Shown here one piece after another: positions 23,682 to 33,181 of a stretch of 64,000 nucleotides of DNA. The stretch is taken from positions 211,520,997 to 211,584,996 of the forward strand of contig NC_081406.1 of assembly GCF_030272615.1 (NCBI RefSeq), read 5' to 3'. The notes beneath the pieces were generated by a model. The model saw only the letters and a program-made list of their open reading frames with translations, did not search any database and was not told the origin of the DNA. The stretch's first letter is position 1; the number at the start of each line of letters is the position of its first letter. This stretch comes from Cryptomeria japonica. Lineage: Eukaryota > Streptophyta > Pinopsida > Cupressales > Cupressaceae. The position numbers were made by a program, and so were the translations under genes.

Positions 23682-24901
23682 TGTAGCGTCCTAAAATTGT
23701 GACACTTGCAATTTCGACTGCATTTCGGTCTTCACGATGGCGACGCAACACGCAACCTGAATGGAGACCCTGAAACTTGCTCACGACACTGAAAACTGCA
23801 TTTTTCAAGCACCCTGGCCTGAACCTCCTTGCACCCTGCTGTCCCGGGAGGTGGGACCAGAGCGCCCAGCGCCCTGGTCCCCAGGACCATGGCGCCCAGC
23901 GCCCTGGTCCCTGGGTCCTATTTTGGGCCCGGTCTCCTAAGGGGTCTCGGGTCTTTTTGTTTGCAATTTGGAAATTAACTTTCCTGGTCGGCCTAAGGTC
24001 GGGAAAATTAGTCTATCAGCCCTAAATGACAAGTATATAAACTACATTTTTCTCTCTCATTTGGAGATAAGGGATAAGACATACATGATGAAAAAGGCGT
24101 GGAAACTATACTCAAGCATTCAAGCATTCAAGCATTCCTTCTAAGTCTCCATTCAAGGCTAAGTGTTGCATTCAAGACAAGGATTCAACCATTGAAGAGG
24201 AGATCACATACTACATGCTACAACATACAACATCTAAACCTTCACACATAAGGATACAAACATCCTTAGAACAAGGTATTAGTACTTGTTTTACATACAT
24301 TTACATTTACAGCACTTGCTCATTTCTTGGTTAATTCCAAAACTGGGGTTTGACCTAAAGGCAAACCCCTAATCCCTAACCCCCTAATCGTCTTCACTTT
24401 TCTGTGTGTAGGTTGCAGGTACGCGGCTGAAATTGAAGATCTGGAATCCTTGTGCAGAGACGAACAGATCCCCCTTCGTTTCGCGGATTTTTTGGAGGAC
24501 TGTGGCACCGGGCGCCATCGTCCTGACAACTTTTGCTCAAATTTGCAGGACAGCGCCGTATCGACATTTTACTGCTAATTCCAGGTCTGCAGCTTCATCC
24601 TATAACCCGAACTTAGTTTATAAGCGAATCTTTATGACTTTCTATGCATTCCTAGCTTAATTTCCTTAACAACATTCTTTACAAAAGAGGGTAGCCTTGC
24701 TTTCCTACCCCTTGAAATTCATTTAGCATCTAATCTTACATTGTGTGGGATTGGATCTTATGAGTTTCAACCCCTCTTTTGAATGTAAAGTCTCTCCCCT
24801 AAGTGAAAAACCATCGAATCCTAGCAAACCTCCCTTCTCTCTCCTCGGAGTCGGAAGAGGGGAGAGCAACTAGGGTTCGATTGCGATTTTTCCACTTTAC
24901 A
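23682..24901 (+). repeat. 5' LTR of element C
   Basis: 1220 bp, TGTAGCGTCC to CACTTTACA. TATA box GTATATAA at 24033-24040 followed by a CT-rich start region. A GC-rich section carries the 19-mer GCGCCCAGCGCCCTGGTCC twice, 30 bases apart (23862-23880 and 23892-23910). GC content here is far above the surroundings. Near the U5 end is a stem of CCTCGGAGTCGG with AGAGGGGAGAG. Confidence 0.95.
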
Positions 24902-24904
24902 TTT

Positions 24905-24920
24905 TGGTGAACCCAACGTG
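24905..24920 (+). promoter_or_regulatory. probable PBS of element C
   Basis: TGGTGAACCCAACGTG begins three bases after the LTR end. Position and the TGG start fit a tRNA primer site. I did not identify the tRNA with confidence. Confidence 0.6.
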
Positions 24921-26075
24921 AACATCCTTTCTGATTTTTCATGCTTAGATCTAAAAAAAAAAATTGATTACATTTCCATGTTTGATCTTTTGCAAAATTT
25001 TAGAGGTGATTGCATAAAAAACCCTAAATTTTCTTTTTTGTAATTGAACCTGCGAAATGTCTAAATGTTAATGCCTGTTTCAGATCTGCCCTTCTATTAC
25101 AAATTTTTAATTCATATTTGTGCTTTAATTCTGAAAATTAAGTGGTTAAGTGTCAAAACCCTAATTTTTGAAACCCTCTTGATTCAACCTTTGTCCGACA
25201 ATTTCACTGATCAAAACATCTCCAAATCAGCTGTAACTTTGGATTCCGCAATAAAATCACAATATCTTTCATCCATGAAAATTTGGAAAAAGTTTGCGAG
25301 GACTGTGGCGCCGAGCGCCATCGTCCCCGACATTTTTTCCGAAATTTTGGGAGCGAGATCTTACTGTATTTTCTTGCTAAAATCCAGAATTTTGGCTGAT
25401 TTTATCAATTTTAACACCTTCAAAATAACAGTCAAAGTTGGTCTTGTGATTGCTTGGATTAAGGCTTCTAAACATTTAAAAATCATTGAAATTGAAATTT
25501 TGTGTCAAAATTGTGTTCTTACTGTCCTAAATCTGAAAAGTGTGTTATCATTCATTAAAAATTTCAGTGCTTTATTCAAATTCTTGCATTTTGTGACTTT
25601 TGAAATTAAGTGCTTAATTACAACAACTTTGATTTCCGCTTTCAAAATTGAATTTTGCGTGAAATTGAGTCAATTTTCAAAATTCAAAATTTGCATTGCT
25701 CTTGACATTCCCTCTAAAATCATAAAATTCAAAATTTCAAGTTTCCCTCTCTTTTTCAAAATTCAAATTTTGCATTTTTCGACAATCTTGGTAGGGTTCA
25801 ATTTCGAGATTACAACTTTAATTTGGCCTATCTACAGATCGTAAAATCACTCAATTTTTTCAGATTAGCTCTAAAATTATCATACCTTTCATCCCTGCAA
25901 ATTTTGAAAAGTTGCAAGGACCGTGTTGCACTCCAGGCGCCACGGTCCCGGGCATTTTTTCCGAAATTTCGGGAGATTGTTGTGATTGCATTTAACAGCT
26001 TAAATCCAGAAGATTGGCTGATTTTACTGAAAATTGCTACCTCTAAAATCAAAATTTTCTCTCCTTCTCTAGTGC
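24921..26075 (+). other. 5' leader of element C with degenerate copies of a U5 motif
   Basis: AT-rich untranslated leader before the gag ATG at 26076. Two segments (about 25276-25350 and 25902-25980) resemble the LTR segment at about 24490-24550: each has a GGACxGTG core, a GCGCCA(T/C)(C/G)GTCC core and a tail such as TTTTTCCGAAATTT. A 259-codon open frame (25065-25844) overlaps this leader. It is low in complexity and looks fortuitous. Confidence 0.6.
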
Positions 26076-28796
26076 ATGAGTTTTACAACAATAAGCCCTA
26101 CTTACACTATTCCCGTTAGACGAAGCCATAGAATTAAGTCTTTCCGAGGTTTAACTACTGAGGAGATGGAACCTAATTTGAATAGCCTTTTTAACGAGGA
26201 CATGGGTAATTCCTCTAATCCTCCTAATGATGAAGAAGCTCTCCATGAGGTTTCTAAAGAACAACTTTCGAAATTGGATAACCAATTTGACGATTTTCGA
26301 CAATGGATGTCTCAAGAATACCCTGATAGTCAAGCTCTTCCTTTAATTGAGGGTCTAAAACGTATGCTTCAAAGTGATAAGAATGGAATTGATATTTTGC
26401 GTGGTATTGCACACATTGTGAATTCGAATGTGATGCCTATGAAAAGTTGTGCTGAAAATTTGGGTTATACACAACCTCCTACACAAGTCAATCATTCTAT
26501 TCCTTTGACAACTCCTATTGCTAGTATACCTACCTTTACATCAAACATCATGGCTACTTCTATACAAGACATTTCTCCTGTGATTACTAGTCATGGGGGC
26601 AACCCTTCTTCTTCAATTAACCCTCTTCCTTCATTCAATCCGATTTCTTCATTCATTCCTTCAATGAGTGTCCCTATTATATCACCACAAATGAACATGA
26701 CGCAAGGGGGCAATTCATTTAACCATTCCATCCCTCCTTGTAGTATTCCTCTTGTCCAATCATCTCCTATGACTAATTATCATAGAGTCCCACCACCTTA
26801 CTCTCTACCTTCTTTCAATAACATAACACCTCCATCTCAATCTAACACATCCAATATGAACTCTTCGACTGAAGCGACCATTAACAATCTTGCACAAACT
26901 GTCTCTTCTTTACAGCAACAAATTGCCTCTATGAATCAATCTAAGTTTAGTGTGCCCACATTTGATGTTGCGAGCCCACTTTCTCTTGGCATTGTTCGAG
27001 CTATCCCTCCTAAACATGTTGAAATCCCACATTTGGAACTTTATAATGGTAAAGGAGATCCTCTAACACATGTTAAGACTTTTCAAACAATTTGTACTGA
27101 TTTTGCTTATGACCAAAGGTTGCTTGCAAAACTATTCACGAGAACATTAAGAGACAAAGCCCTACAATGGTATTGCTCGTTGCCTTCTTATTCTATTACT
27201 TCTTTCGAACAACTTGCAAATGCTTTCATTCAACAATTTCAAAACAATATAAGTCCTAAAGTTACTTTGATTGATTTAATGCATTGTAAACAAGGTGTTA
27301 AAGAAAAAGTGACTGATTTCATTGGTAGATATAAGCATTTGTATGCTCAAATTTCTTTTCCAGTGCCTGACAATGATATTCAAAGAATCTTTATTTCTAC
27401 TTTACAAAAAGATATTCGAGACAAACTTCTATTTTCTGAGTTTACATCTTTCCAACAGTTGTGTGCAACTCTTCATAATTATCAACTGACTGTGAGTCAA
27501 ATGGAACAATCACATCCTATGGCTCCGAGTGATAAGGGTGATAGCAGTCAACAACCATTTGGGAAGTTTAAACCGAATAGAGATTCCATCAAATTCAATG
27601 AAAACATCATCAACAACAATGTGAATGCAGCATCAGGTGTGCCTCCTATTTCTAAATTTTTCAAGAAAGAAAGAAAGTATACTCCTTTGAATGAATCATT
27701 GCATAGTATTATGAATAAGTTATTGGAACAAAATGTGCTTACTCTTCCTCCTATAAGACAAATTGATCCTGCAAAGATTACTTCACCTTATTTTGATAAC
27801 AAAGCTTTTTGTCAATTTCATTGTCAGCCTGGGCATGATACTGAAAAATGTTTTTCTTTAAAGGGGAAAATTAAAGATTTGATTGATAATAATACTATCT
27901 CTATTTCTGGAGTGAATGATAAAGGCAACACATCTATAGCTCCTCCTAACCAAAATCTTCAGATTTTTACTGATCCATTACCTTCTCATACCTCTAATGC
28001 AATTGAGGCTAATGATTCCTCTCTCTCATCTGATGGTCTTGTGTCTATGACTCCGAATGTGATTAACTTTGTAGAGCAGCAAGAAATCCCTAAAGAACCT
28101 TCCATCACATTTGATTCTAGTGAAACCATTAGGGCACCTGATGGTCCTTTATACATAGTTGCAAAAGTTAAGAATACACCTTGCCGTGGAGTGCTTATTG
28201 ATCCTTCGTGCATGATTAATGTTATTACTGAAGAATTTCTTTTTACTTTGCAATTGAATCAAGTGATTTATGACAAAACAGATGTGATTGTGAAACTATT
28301 TGATGCATTTTCTTCTCCTGCAATTGGTTCTATTACATTGCCTATTGAGGTCCATAACAAATGTCTTGATGTGAACTTTGCTATTATTCCATCTTCCGAA
28401 CAATTTCGTGTGAAGCTTGGCTATCCTTGGCTATCTTCCATGAAAGCTATTGCTTCTCCTATTCATAAGTGTTTGAAATTTCCCCATAATGGTGAAGTTG
28501 TTACTGTCAATCATAGTCTCTTTAAACCAGCTGAAAGAACCTCTAGTGTTCCTATTGATTACTTTTGGCCTAAACAATTCCAATCTCTTCCTCCGCGAAG
28601 TGATCATCTTTTCAAATCTTATCAAAAGTGGAAAATAGATATGATCCTATCTCTAAGTGAACCTAGAGCACCTAAACTTGATATTCCTATCATTCTTGAG
28701 AAGGAAGTTCTTCCTTTGAAAGATAAAACTAATGTCTTTCCTCAAGAAGATTCTCAACCCATCCCTATGGATGTGACTATGTCTATACCTAATTAA
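26076..28796 (+). CDS. gag-protease polyprotein of element C
   Basis: A 906-codon open frame, the longest in the window. The ATG at 26076 is the first in frame, and its context follows the leader. The N-terminal third is Ser/Pro/Asn-rich, with a Gln-rich coiled coil at about residues 265-290 (TINNLAQTVSSLQQQIASMN). The retrotransposon gag domain spans about 310-470 (PHLELYNGKGDPLTHVKTF, then ALQWYCSLPSYSITSFEQL, then MHCKQGVKEKVTDFIGRY). A Tat-style zinc knuckle, FCQFHCQPGHDTEKC, lies at about 585. The retropepsin-like region at about 690-820 includes GVLIDPSCMINVI, where D-P-S replaces the canonical D-S/T-G, so catalysis is doubtful, and LGYPWLSSMKAIA. Gag would package the element RNA. The missing enzymes would have to come from another element. 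Confidence 0.9.
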   Translation: MSFTTISPTYTIPVRRSHRIKSFRGLTTEEMEPNLNSLFNEDMGNSSNPPNDEEALHEVSKEQLSKLDNQFDDFRQWMSQEYPDSQALPLIEGLKRMLQSDKNGIDILRGIAHIVNSNVMPMKSCAENLGYTQPPTQVNHSIPLTTPIASIPTFTSNIMATSIQDISPVITSHGGNPSSSINPLPSFNPISSFIPSMSVPIISPQMNMTQGGNSFNHSIPPCSIPLVQSSPMTNYHRVPPPYSLPSFNNITPPSQSNTSNMNSSTEATINNLAQTVSSLQQQIASMNQSKFSVPTFDVASPLSLGIVRAIPPKHVEIPHLELYNGKGDPLTHVKTFQTICTDFAYDQRLLAKLFTRTLRDKALQWYCSLPSYSITSFEQLANAFIQQFQNNISPKVTLIDLMHCKQGVKEKVTDFIGRYKHLYAQISFPVPDNDIQRIFISTLQKDIRDKLLFSEFTSFQQLCATLHNYQLTVSQMEQSHPMAPSDKGDSSQQPFGKFKPNRDSIKFNENIINNNVNAASGVPPISKFFKKERKYTPLNESLHSIMNKLLEQNVLTLPPIRQIDPAKITSPYFDNKAFCQFHCQPGHDTEKCFSLKGKIKDLIDNNTISISGVNDKGNTSIAPPNQNLQIFTDPLPSHTSNAIEANDSSLSSDGLVSMTPNVINFVEQQEIPKEPSITFDSSETIRAPDGPLYIVAKVKNTPCRGVLIDPSCMINVITEEFLFTLQLNQVIYDKTDVIVKLFDAFSSPAIGSITLPIEVHNKCLDVNFAIIPSSEQFRVKLGYPWLSSMKAIASPIHKCLKFPHNGEVVTVNHSLFKPAERTSSVPIDYFWPKQFQSLPPRSDHLFKSYQKWKIDMILSLSEPRAPKLDIPIILEKEVLPLKDKTNVFPQEDSQPIPMDVTMSIPN

Positions 28797-29504
28797 CTTC
28801 CTAAGAGTAGACCTATACCTCCTCGTCATGATGGACTTGGTCTTCTCCCTAAACCAAAAATTCCTCCTTTATATGGAGCAGTTCCTCCTCCTTCTTTTTA
28901 TAGAGAGAAGAGACCTTCTTCTTCTCCTATTATCCAGCCTAAGAGACCACAACCTAAACACCCAAGTGCTAAGGATGAGAACATTCCTCCTCCTCAGTCT
29001 TCTCCACTTCCTACTAAGACTAGACGAAATCGTTCTGCACGTGAACGCCGGCGAAAGCATCGTCTTAGAGCTTAAACTTTACAATCTCCAAAAACACCTT
29101 CAACAAGCATTATTCCATTTTCTCCTCAGCCGGAAATTGAGCCTAAATCTCCTAAACATAAGATGCATGATGGTCTTGATCCGGTGCGAGTTAAAGATCC
29201 TATTTTTATAAATCTTGATGATGATATGGATGAAAATGTTATTCATGATGAAAATGTTACTCCTCTTGCTTCTGATAGTGAATATGAACTTGTTGATGTT
29301 GATAACCATTTATCTAGTGAATTTTCTAAAGCACTTATCCTAGCTCCTAGACAAGAACAATGTGGCTCGGAACATGAACATAGCCCTTGTTTGGATCTTG
29401 TGATAGCTCCATCTGCTGTGTTGGATGTTCCTCCTCTAGCGTGTTCCCTACCTTCCCGAAACATTGATCAGCAAGATCGGGGGGTAGATGACGTGCTAGA
29501 CTAG
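28797..29504 (+). pseudogene. in-frame continuation of the element C polyprotein after TAA
   Basis: The gag-protease frame stops at TAA (28794-28796), but the same frame stays coding-like without a shift. A Pro/Lys/Arg-rich part follows, ending in RRNRSARERRRKHRLRA before another TAA (29073-29075), then an acidic part (INLDDDMDENVIHDENV) to TAG at 29502-29504. Either two glutamine (CAA) codons became TAA in this copy, or the tail is reached by readthrough. The basic block could bind nucleic acid. No RT or integrase motif is present. Confidence 0.6.
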
Positions 29505-30248
29505 TTACATTAGCATAGCAGATTCTCTCCTCCTCTCTTGTGTTACTTCTTCCATATGTTATTCTCATTCTTCTATTTGTTGTCCTTAGTGTTGTTTACT
29601 TGAGGACGATGCAAAGCATTGAGATCTCTCAATCTCTCTCATGTTGACTCAAAAGACACATGTGTTCCCTTCTTCTAGGTGACCTTCCTTGATTGGGGAA
29701 TGAAGAAAAATTATGCATACATACATATGATACATATACATGAATTATCATACAGCATACTGACCCCGAGGAAAGTGAAGTCACCTCGTGCTTTATGTTT
29801 TGTGTCTATTATCCTTGGGTTTATCTCACACTTGGGGGCTAAATCCTTGCGATAACGTGCTCCTTTCCTTTCTCATTTCTTATGTGTATCACTACGTTAA
29901 AACAATCACCCCCGGTGAGGCATGTGTGATCGCTTTAACGTAGGGGGGCATACATCCCGTTCATATTTTTTCAAGATACTTGAAAATTTCTTGGCAAATT
30001 TAGCCTTGCCTTGAAAATTTTTGATATCTTTCTTGCATGACTCATAGTGAGGGAGCCTTACTACTGACAGTCATGGTTCTTCCTCGCAATCTTCCCTTTT
30101 ACTTTGTCAATCGAAGTCGTAAGATCCTTAGTCCACTAGGGGCTTGGTGTATCTTGCCTCCTTGACGTGGTGAAAGTCTTTCAATGTTGTTTCCTTGTAC
30201 TTTACCAAAAGTATGAGCATACATACTCCCGCTAAAGTGGGGGCTAAA
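29505..30248 (+). other. 3' UTR and PPT of element C
   Basis: Non-coding sequence ending in AAGTGGGGGCTAAA (30235-30248), the purine tract next to the 3' LTR. Another G-rich run, CACTTGGGGGCTAAA, occurs at about 29831-29845, again a doubled tract. Nothing else is recognised here. Confidence 0.75.
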
Positions 30249-31500
30249 TGTAGCATCCTAAAATTGCGACACTTGCAATTTCGACTGCATTTCGGTCTTC
30301 ACGATGGTAACGCAACACGCAACCTGAATGGAGACCCTGAAACTTGCTCACGACACTAAAAACTGCATTTTTCAAGCACCCTGGCCTGAACCTCCTTGCA
30401 CCCTGCTGTCCCAGGAGGTGGGACCAGAGCGCCCAGCGCCCTGGTCCTTCAGGACCAGGGCTGGTCCCCAGGACCATGGCGCCCAGCGCCCTGGTCCCTG
30501 GGTCCTATTTTGGGCCCAGTCTCCTAAGGGGTCTCGGGTCTTTTTGTTTGCAATTTGGAAATTAACTTTCCTGGTCGGCCTAAGGTCGGGAAAATTAGTC
30601 TATCAGCCCTAAATGACAAGTATATAAACTACATTTTTCTCTCTCATTTGGAGATAAGGGATAAGACATACATGATGAAAAAGGCGTGGAAACTATACTC
30701 AAGCATTCAAGCATTCAAGCATTCCTTCTAAGTCTCCATTCAAGGCTAAGTGTTGCATTCAAGACAAGGATTCAACCATTGAAGAGGAGATCACATACTA
30801 CATGCTACAACATACAACATACAACATACAACATCTAAACCTTCACACATAAGGATACAAACATCCTTAGAACAAGGTATTAGTACTTGTTTTACATACA
30901 TTTACATTTACAGCACTTGCTCATTTCTTGGTTAATTCCAAAACCGGGGTTTGACCTAAAGGCAAACCCCTAATCCCTAACCCCCCAATCGTCTTCGCTT
31001 TTCTATGTGTAGGTTGTAGGTACGCGGCTGAAATTGAAGATCTGGAATCCTTGTGCAGAGACGAACAGATCCCCCTTCGTTTCGCGGATTTTTTGGAGGA
31101 CCGTGGCACCGGGCGCCATCGTCCTGACAACTTTTGCTCAAATTTGCAGGACAGCACCGTATCGACATTTTACTGCTAATTCCAGGTTCGCAGCTTCATC
31201 CTATAACCCGAACTCAGTTTATAAGCGAATCTTTATGACTTTCTATGCATTCCTAGCTTAATTTCCTTAACAACATTCTTTACAAAAGAGGGTAGCCTTG
31301 CTTTCCTACCCCTTGAAATTCATTTAGCATCCAATCTTACATTGTGTGGGATTGGATCTTATGAGTTTCAACCCCTCTTTTGAATGTAAAGTCTCTCCCC
31401 TAAGTGAAAAACCATCGAATCCTAGCGAACCTCCCTTCTCTCCTCGGAGTCGGAAGAGGGGAGAGCAACTAGGGTTCGATCGCGATTTTTCTGCTTTACA
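30249..31500 (+). repeat. 3' LTR of element C
   Basis: 1252 bp. It is longer than the 5' LTR mainly because of a 20-bp insertion, TTCAGGACCAGGGCTGGTCC (about 30448-30467), and extra copies of ACAACAT near 30809-30833. TATA box at 30620-30627. The two 19-mers of the GC-rich section are at 30429-30447 and 30479-30497. Confidence 0.95.
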
Positions 31501-31505
31501 GCATA

Positions 31506-31584
31506 TAGGATCTATTATGAGAATGTGATGTATGATGCTATATGATATGCAATGCAATGGTGTCATTAATATTTATATTGTATG
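31506..31584. other. target DNA between elements C and A
   Basis: A 74-base remnant of the original locus plus the left TSD of A (GTATG, 31580-31584). It continues AT-rich, ATG-repeat sequence from before C and resumes at 56820. Confidence 0.75.
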
Positions 31585-32380
31585 TGTTGGCATTCTACAC
31601 TCTTATGAGAATAGTTGATGTTGTCATTGATGGGAACCAACTGGAAAACATCTGTCAACCCACCGATAGTTACCGACACCGGCAATAGACTTCTACATAC
31701 ACCAACAAGAACCTCACCAACAATGGCAATAATGCATACCGACACTCAGGCCGACATGGAATAAACTTTGTTTATTGTTTTATATTGTAATTATTATTTG
31801 TAAAAGATGACATGACATATTGTAAAAGACTCACATATATGCATGAGATCTTATAGGTCATTTTGTAAGAGAGAGAGGAGATGATAAAAAGGTTAGATGA
31901 CATTTTGATATAGTTGATAGTGAAGGTTTTGGTAATAGACCAAGCTTAAACCGGTACTGAACCTAGCATAGTTGATGCTGATCTGAAGTAGTACATTGTA
32001 TTGGATTTTGATAATCCATTTTGTAAGTCAGTGAGACTTCTGTTTTGTGATTGAGCAGTGAGCTCTAGGCTGCTAGCTTTCCTGCATGTGTAGACCCCTC
32101 ATTGTAAGTAATAATTATTCATTGGCCAGTGAATGAATATTGTGGGTCACAAATCCCATCGAGGTTTTTCCCACATCGGGTTTCCTCGTTAAATATCTTA
32201 TGTTATGGTGTGTTCTCTATACTGTCTCTTTTATTTTTATTTGCTGCATTAATTCTTATTTACCAGTACACTATTTTGGGATACAAAGTTCTTAATAAGT
32301 TTAAATATTCTGCAAACCGGTTAGACACTAATTCACCCCGCCCCCTCTCGGTGTCTTTGAGACTGCCATTGATTCTAACA
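31585..32380 (+). repeat. 5' LTR of element A
   Basis: 796 bp, TGTTGGCATTC to GATTCTAACA. It contains the copia LTR motif ATCCCATCGAGGTTTTTCCC (about 32155-32174) and GACACTAATTCACCCCG near the 3' end. The two halves of the right LTR (51480-52029 and 56553-56814) align to it end to end. Confidence 0.95.
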
Positions 32381-32382
32381 AT

Positions 32383-32394
32383 TGGTATCAGAGC
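32383..32394 (+). promoter_or_regulatory. primer-binding site of element A
   Basis: TGGTATCAGAGC, two bases after the LTR. Perfect match to the usual plant copia site complementary to initiator tRNA-Met. Confidence 0.92.
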
Positions 32395-32451
32395 TTGGTC
32401 CTCTATTTTCAAAAGCCTAATAGCTTGAGGAAGATTCTGACATCGGTACAG

Positions 32452-33181
32452 ATGGAGAACTTAAGAAAACAATTGGAAGGAGCTCTTGTAGATTATGATG
32501 TAGAGAAATTGAAGAATATCAAACCTGAAGATGATCTAAGGTCTGCACAAGAATTCACTAAAGGACTTCAGGAGAACCTTGATATAGCACAAAATAAAAT
32601 AAAAGAACTTCATTAGAAGATGTAGAAAGATGATGAGGAAAAAGAAACTCTTAATGAATTTGCAAACAAGTTGAGACAGGAAAACAGTAATATGAAGAAT
32701 GAAATGCAAGATATGACTATGAGGTTATGTAAAGACATTGAAGACATGAAGAAGAATGAAGAATATTTGACTAGGAGACTCAATGATGCTGGAAATGAAA
32801 ATCTAAGACTTAGTCATGAAAATGATATGTTGAAGACATATCTGATTCACATGCAACATGATAAAACTGAGCTTGTGAGACAAAAGGAAATTCTAGAAAA
32901 TGAGATGGCTACTGCAAATCAACACAAAGAGAAATTCAAGAGAAGTTCAAAGGAGCTTGATAACATGCTGAGAAGTCAGAAACCTAATGGAGATACAAAT
33001 GGACTTGGATTTAAAGTTGGAGAAAGTTATAGTACTACAAACAATCTAGAACAAAACAAACCAGTAAGACAACCTAATGCTTATAAGTTTAATGGAAAAT
33101 GTTTCAATTGCAACAAATATGGTCATAGAGCAAATCAATGTAGATTTAGAAACAATCAAAATATTGATGCACCCACTAGTC
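32452..33181 (+). pseudogene. gag-like coiled-coil protein of element A, first zinc knuckle
   Basis: The frame starts at ATG 32452 and runs to the insertion at 33182, with only two TAG codons (32614, 32623) at expected Gln positions. Most of it is a long coiled coil rich in Glu, Lys and Asn (for example LKNIKPEDDLRSAQEFTKGL and RLSHENDMLKTYLI). It ends with the CCHC knuckle CFNCNKYGHRANQC (about 33105-33146). The usual copia gag domain seen in B and D is not recognisable. Its counterpart in E starts the same way, so this is a family feature. It continues at 37723 after the inserted sequence. Confidence 0.8.

Larger units (their letters stand above)
23682..31500 (+). mobile_element. element C: non-autonomous gypsy element of TR-GAG type
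   Basis: Two LTRs of about 1.2 kb (23682-24901 and 30249-31500) begin TGTAGC and end TTTACA, flanked by the TSD GCATA (23677-23681, 31501-31505). Inside are a PBS-like site, a leader, a long gag-protease frame and a PPT-like AAGTGGGGGCTAAA. There is no RT, RNase H or integrase and no spare space for them (about 0.7 kb after the last coding stretch). TR-GAG elements with this plan are known in plants and are thought to use proteins of autonomous partners. Lineage is suggested by the Tat-like gag and protease motifs. The LTRs differ by roughly two dozen substitutions by eye, nearly all transitions, plus three indels. Confidence 0.93.

Noticed and set aside
23777-24025. Frames in the GC-rich LTR segment of C (also 30328-30612)
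   Set aside because: Present in both LTRs as by-products of GC-rich repeats. Frame length changes with the 20-bp insertion.
25065-25844. 259-codon open frame in the leader of element C
   Set aside because: AT-rich and low in complexity, with no domain, overlapping leader repeats and upstream of the true gag ATG. Length alone does not support coding.
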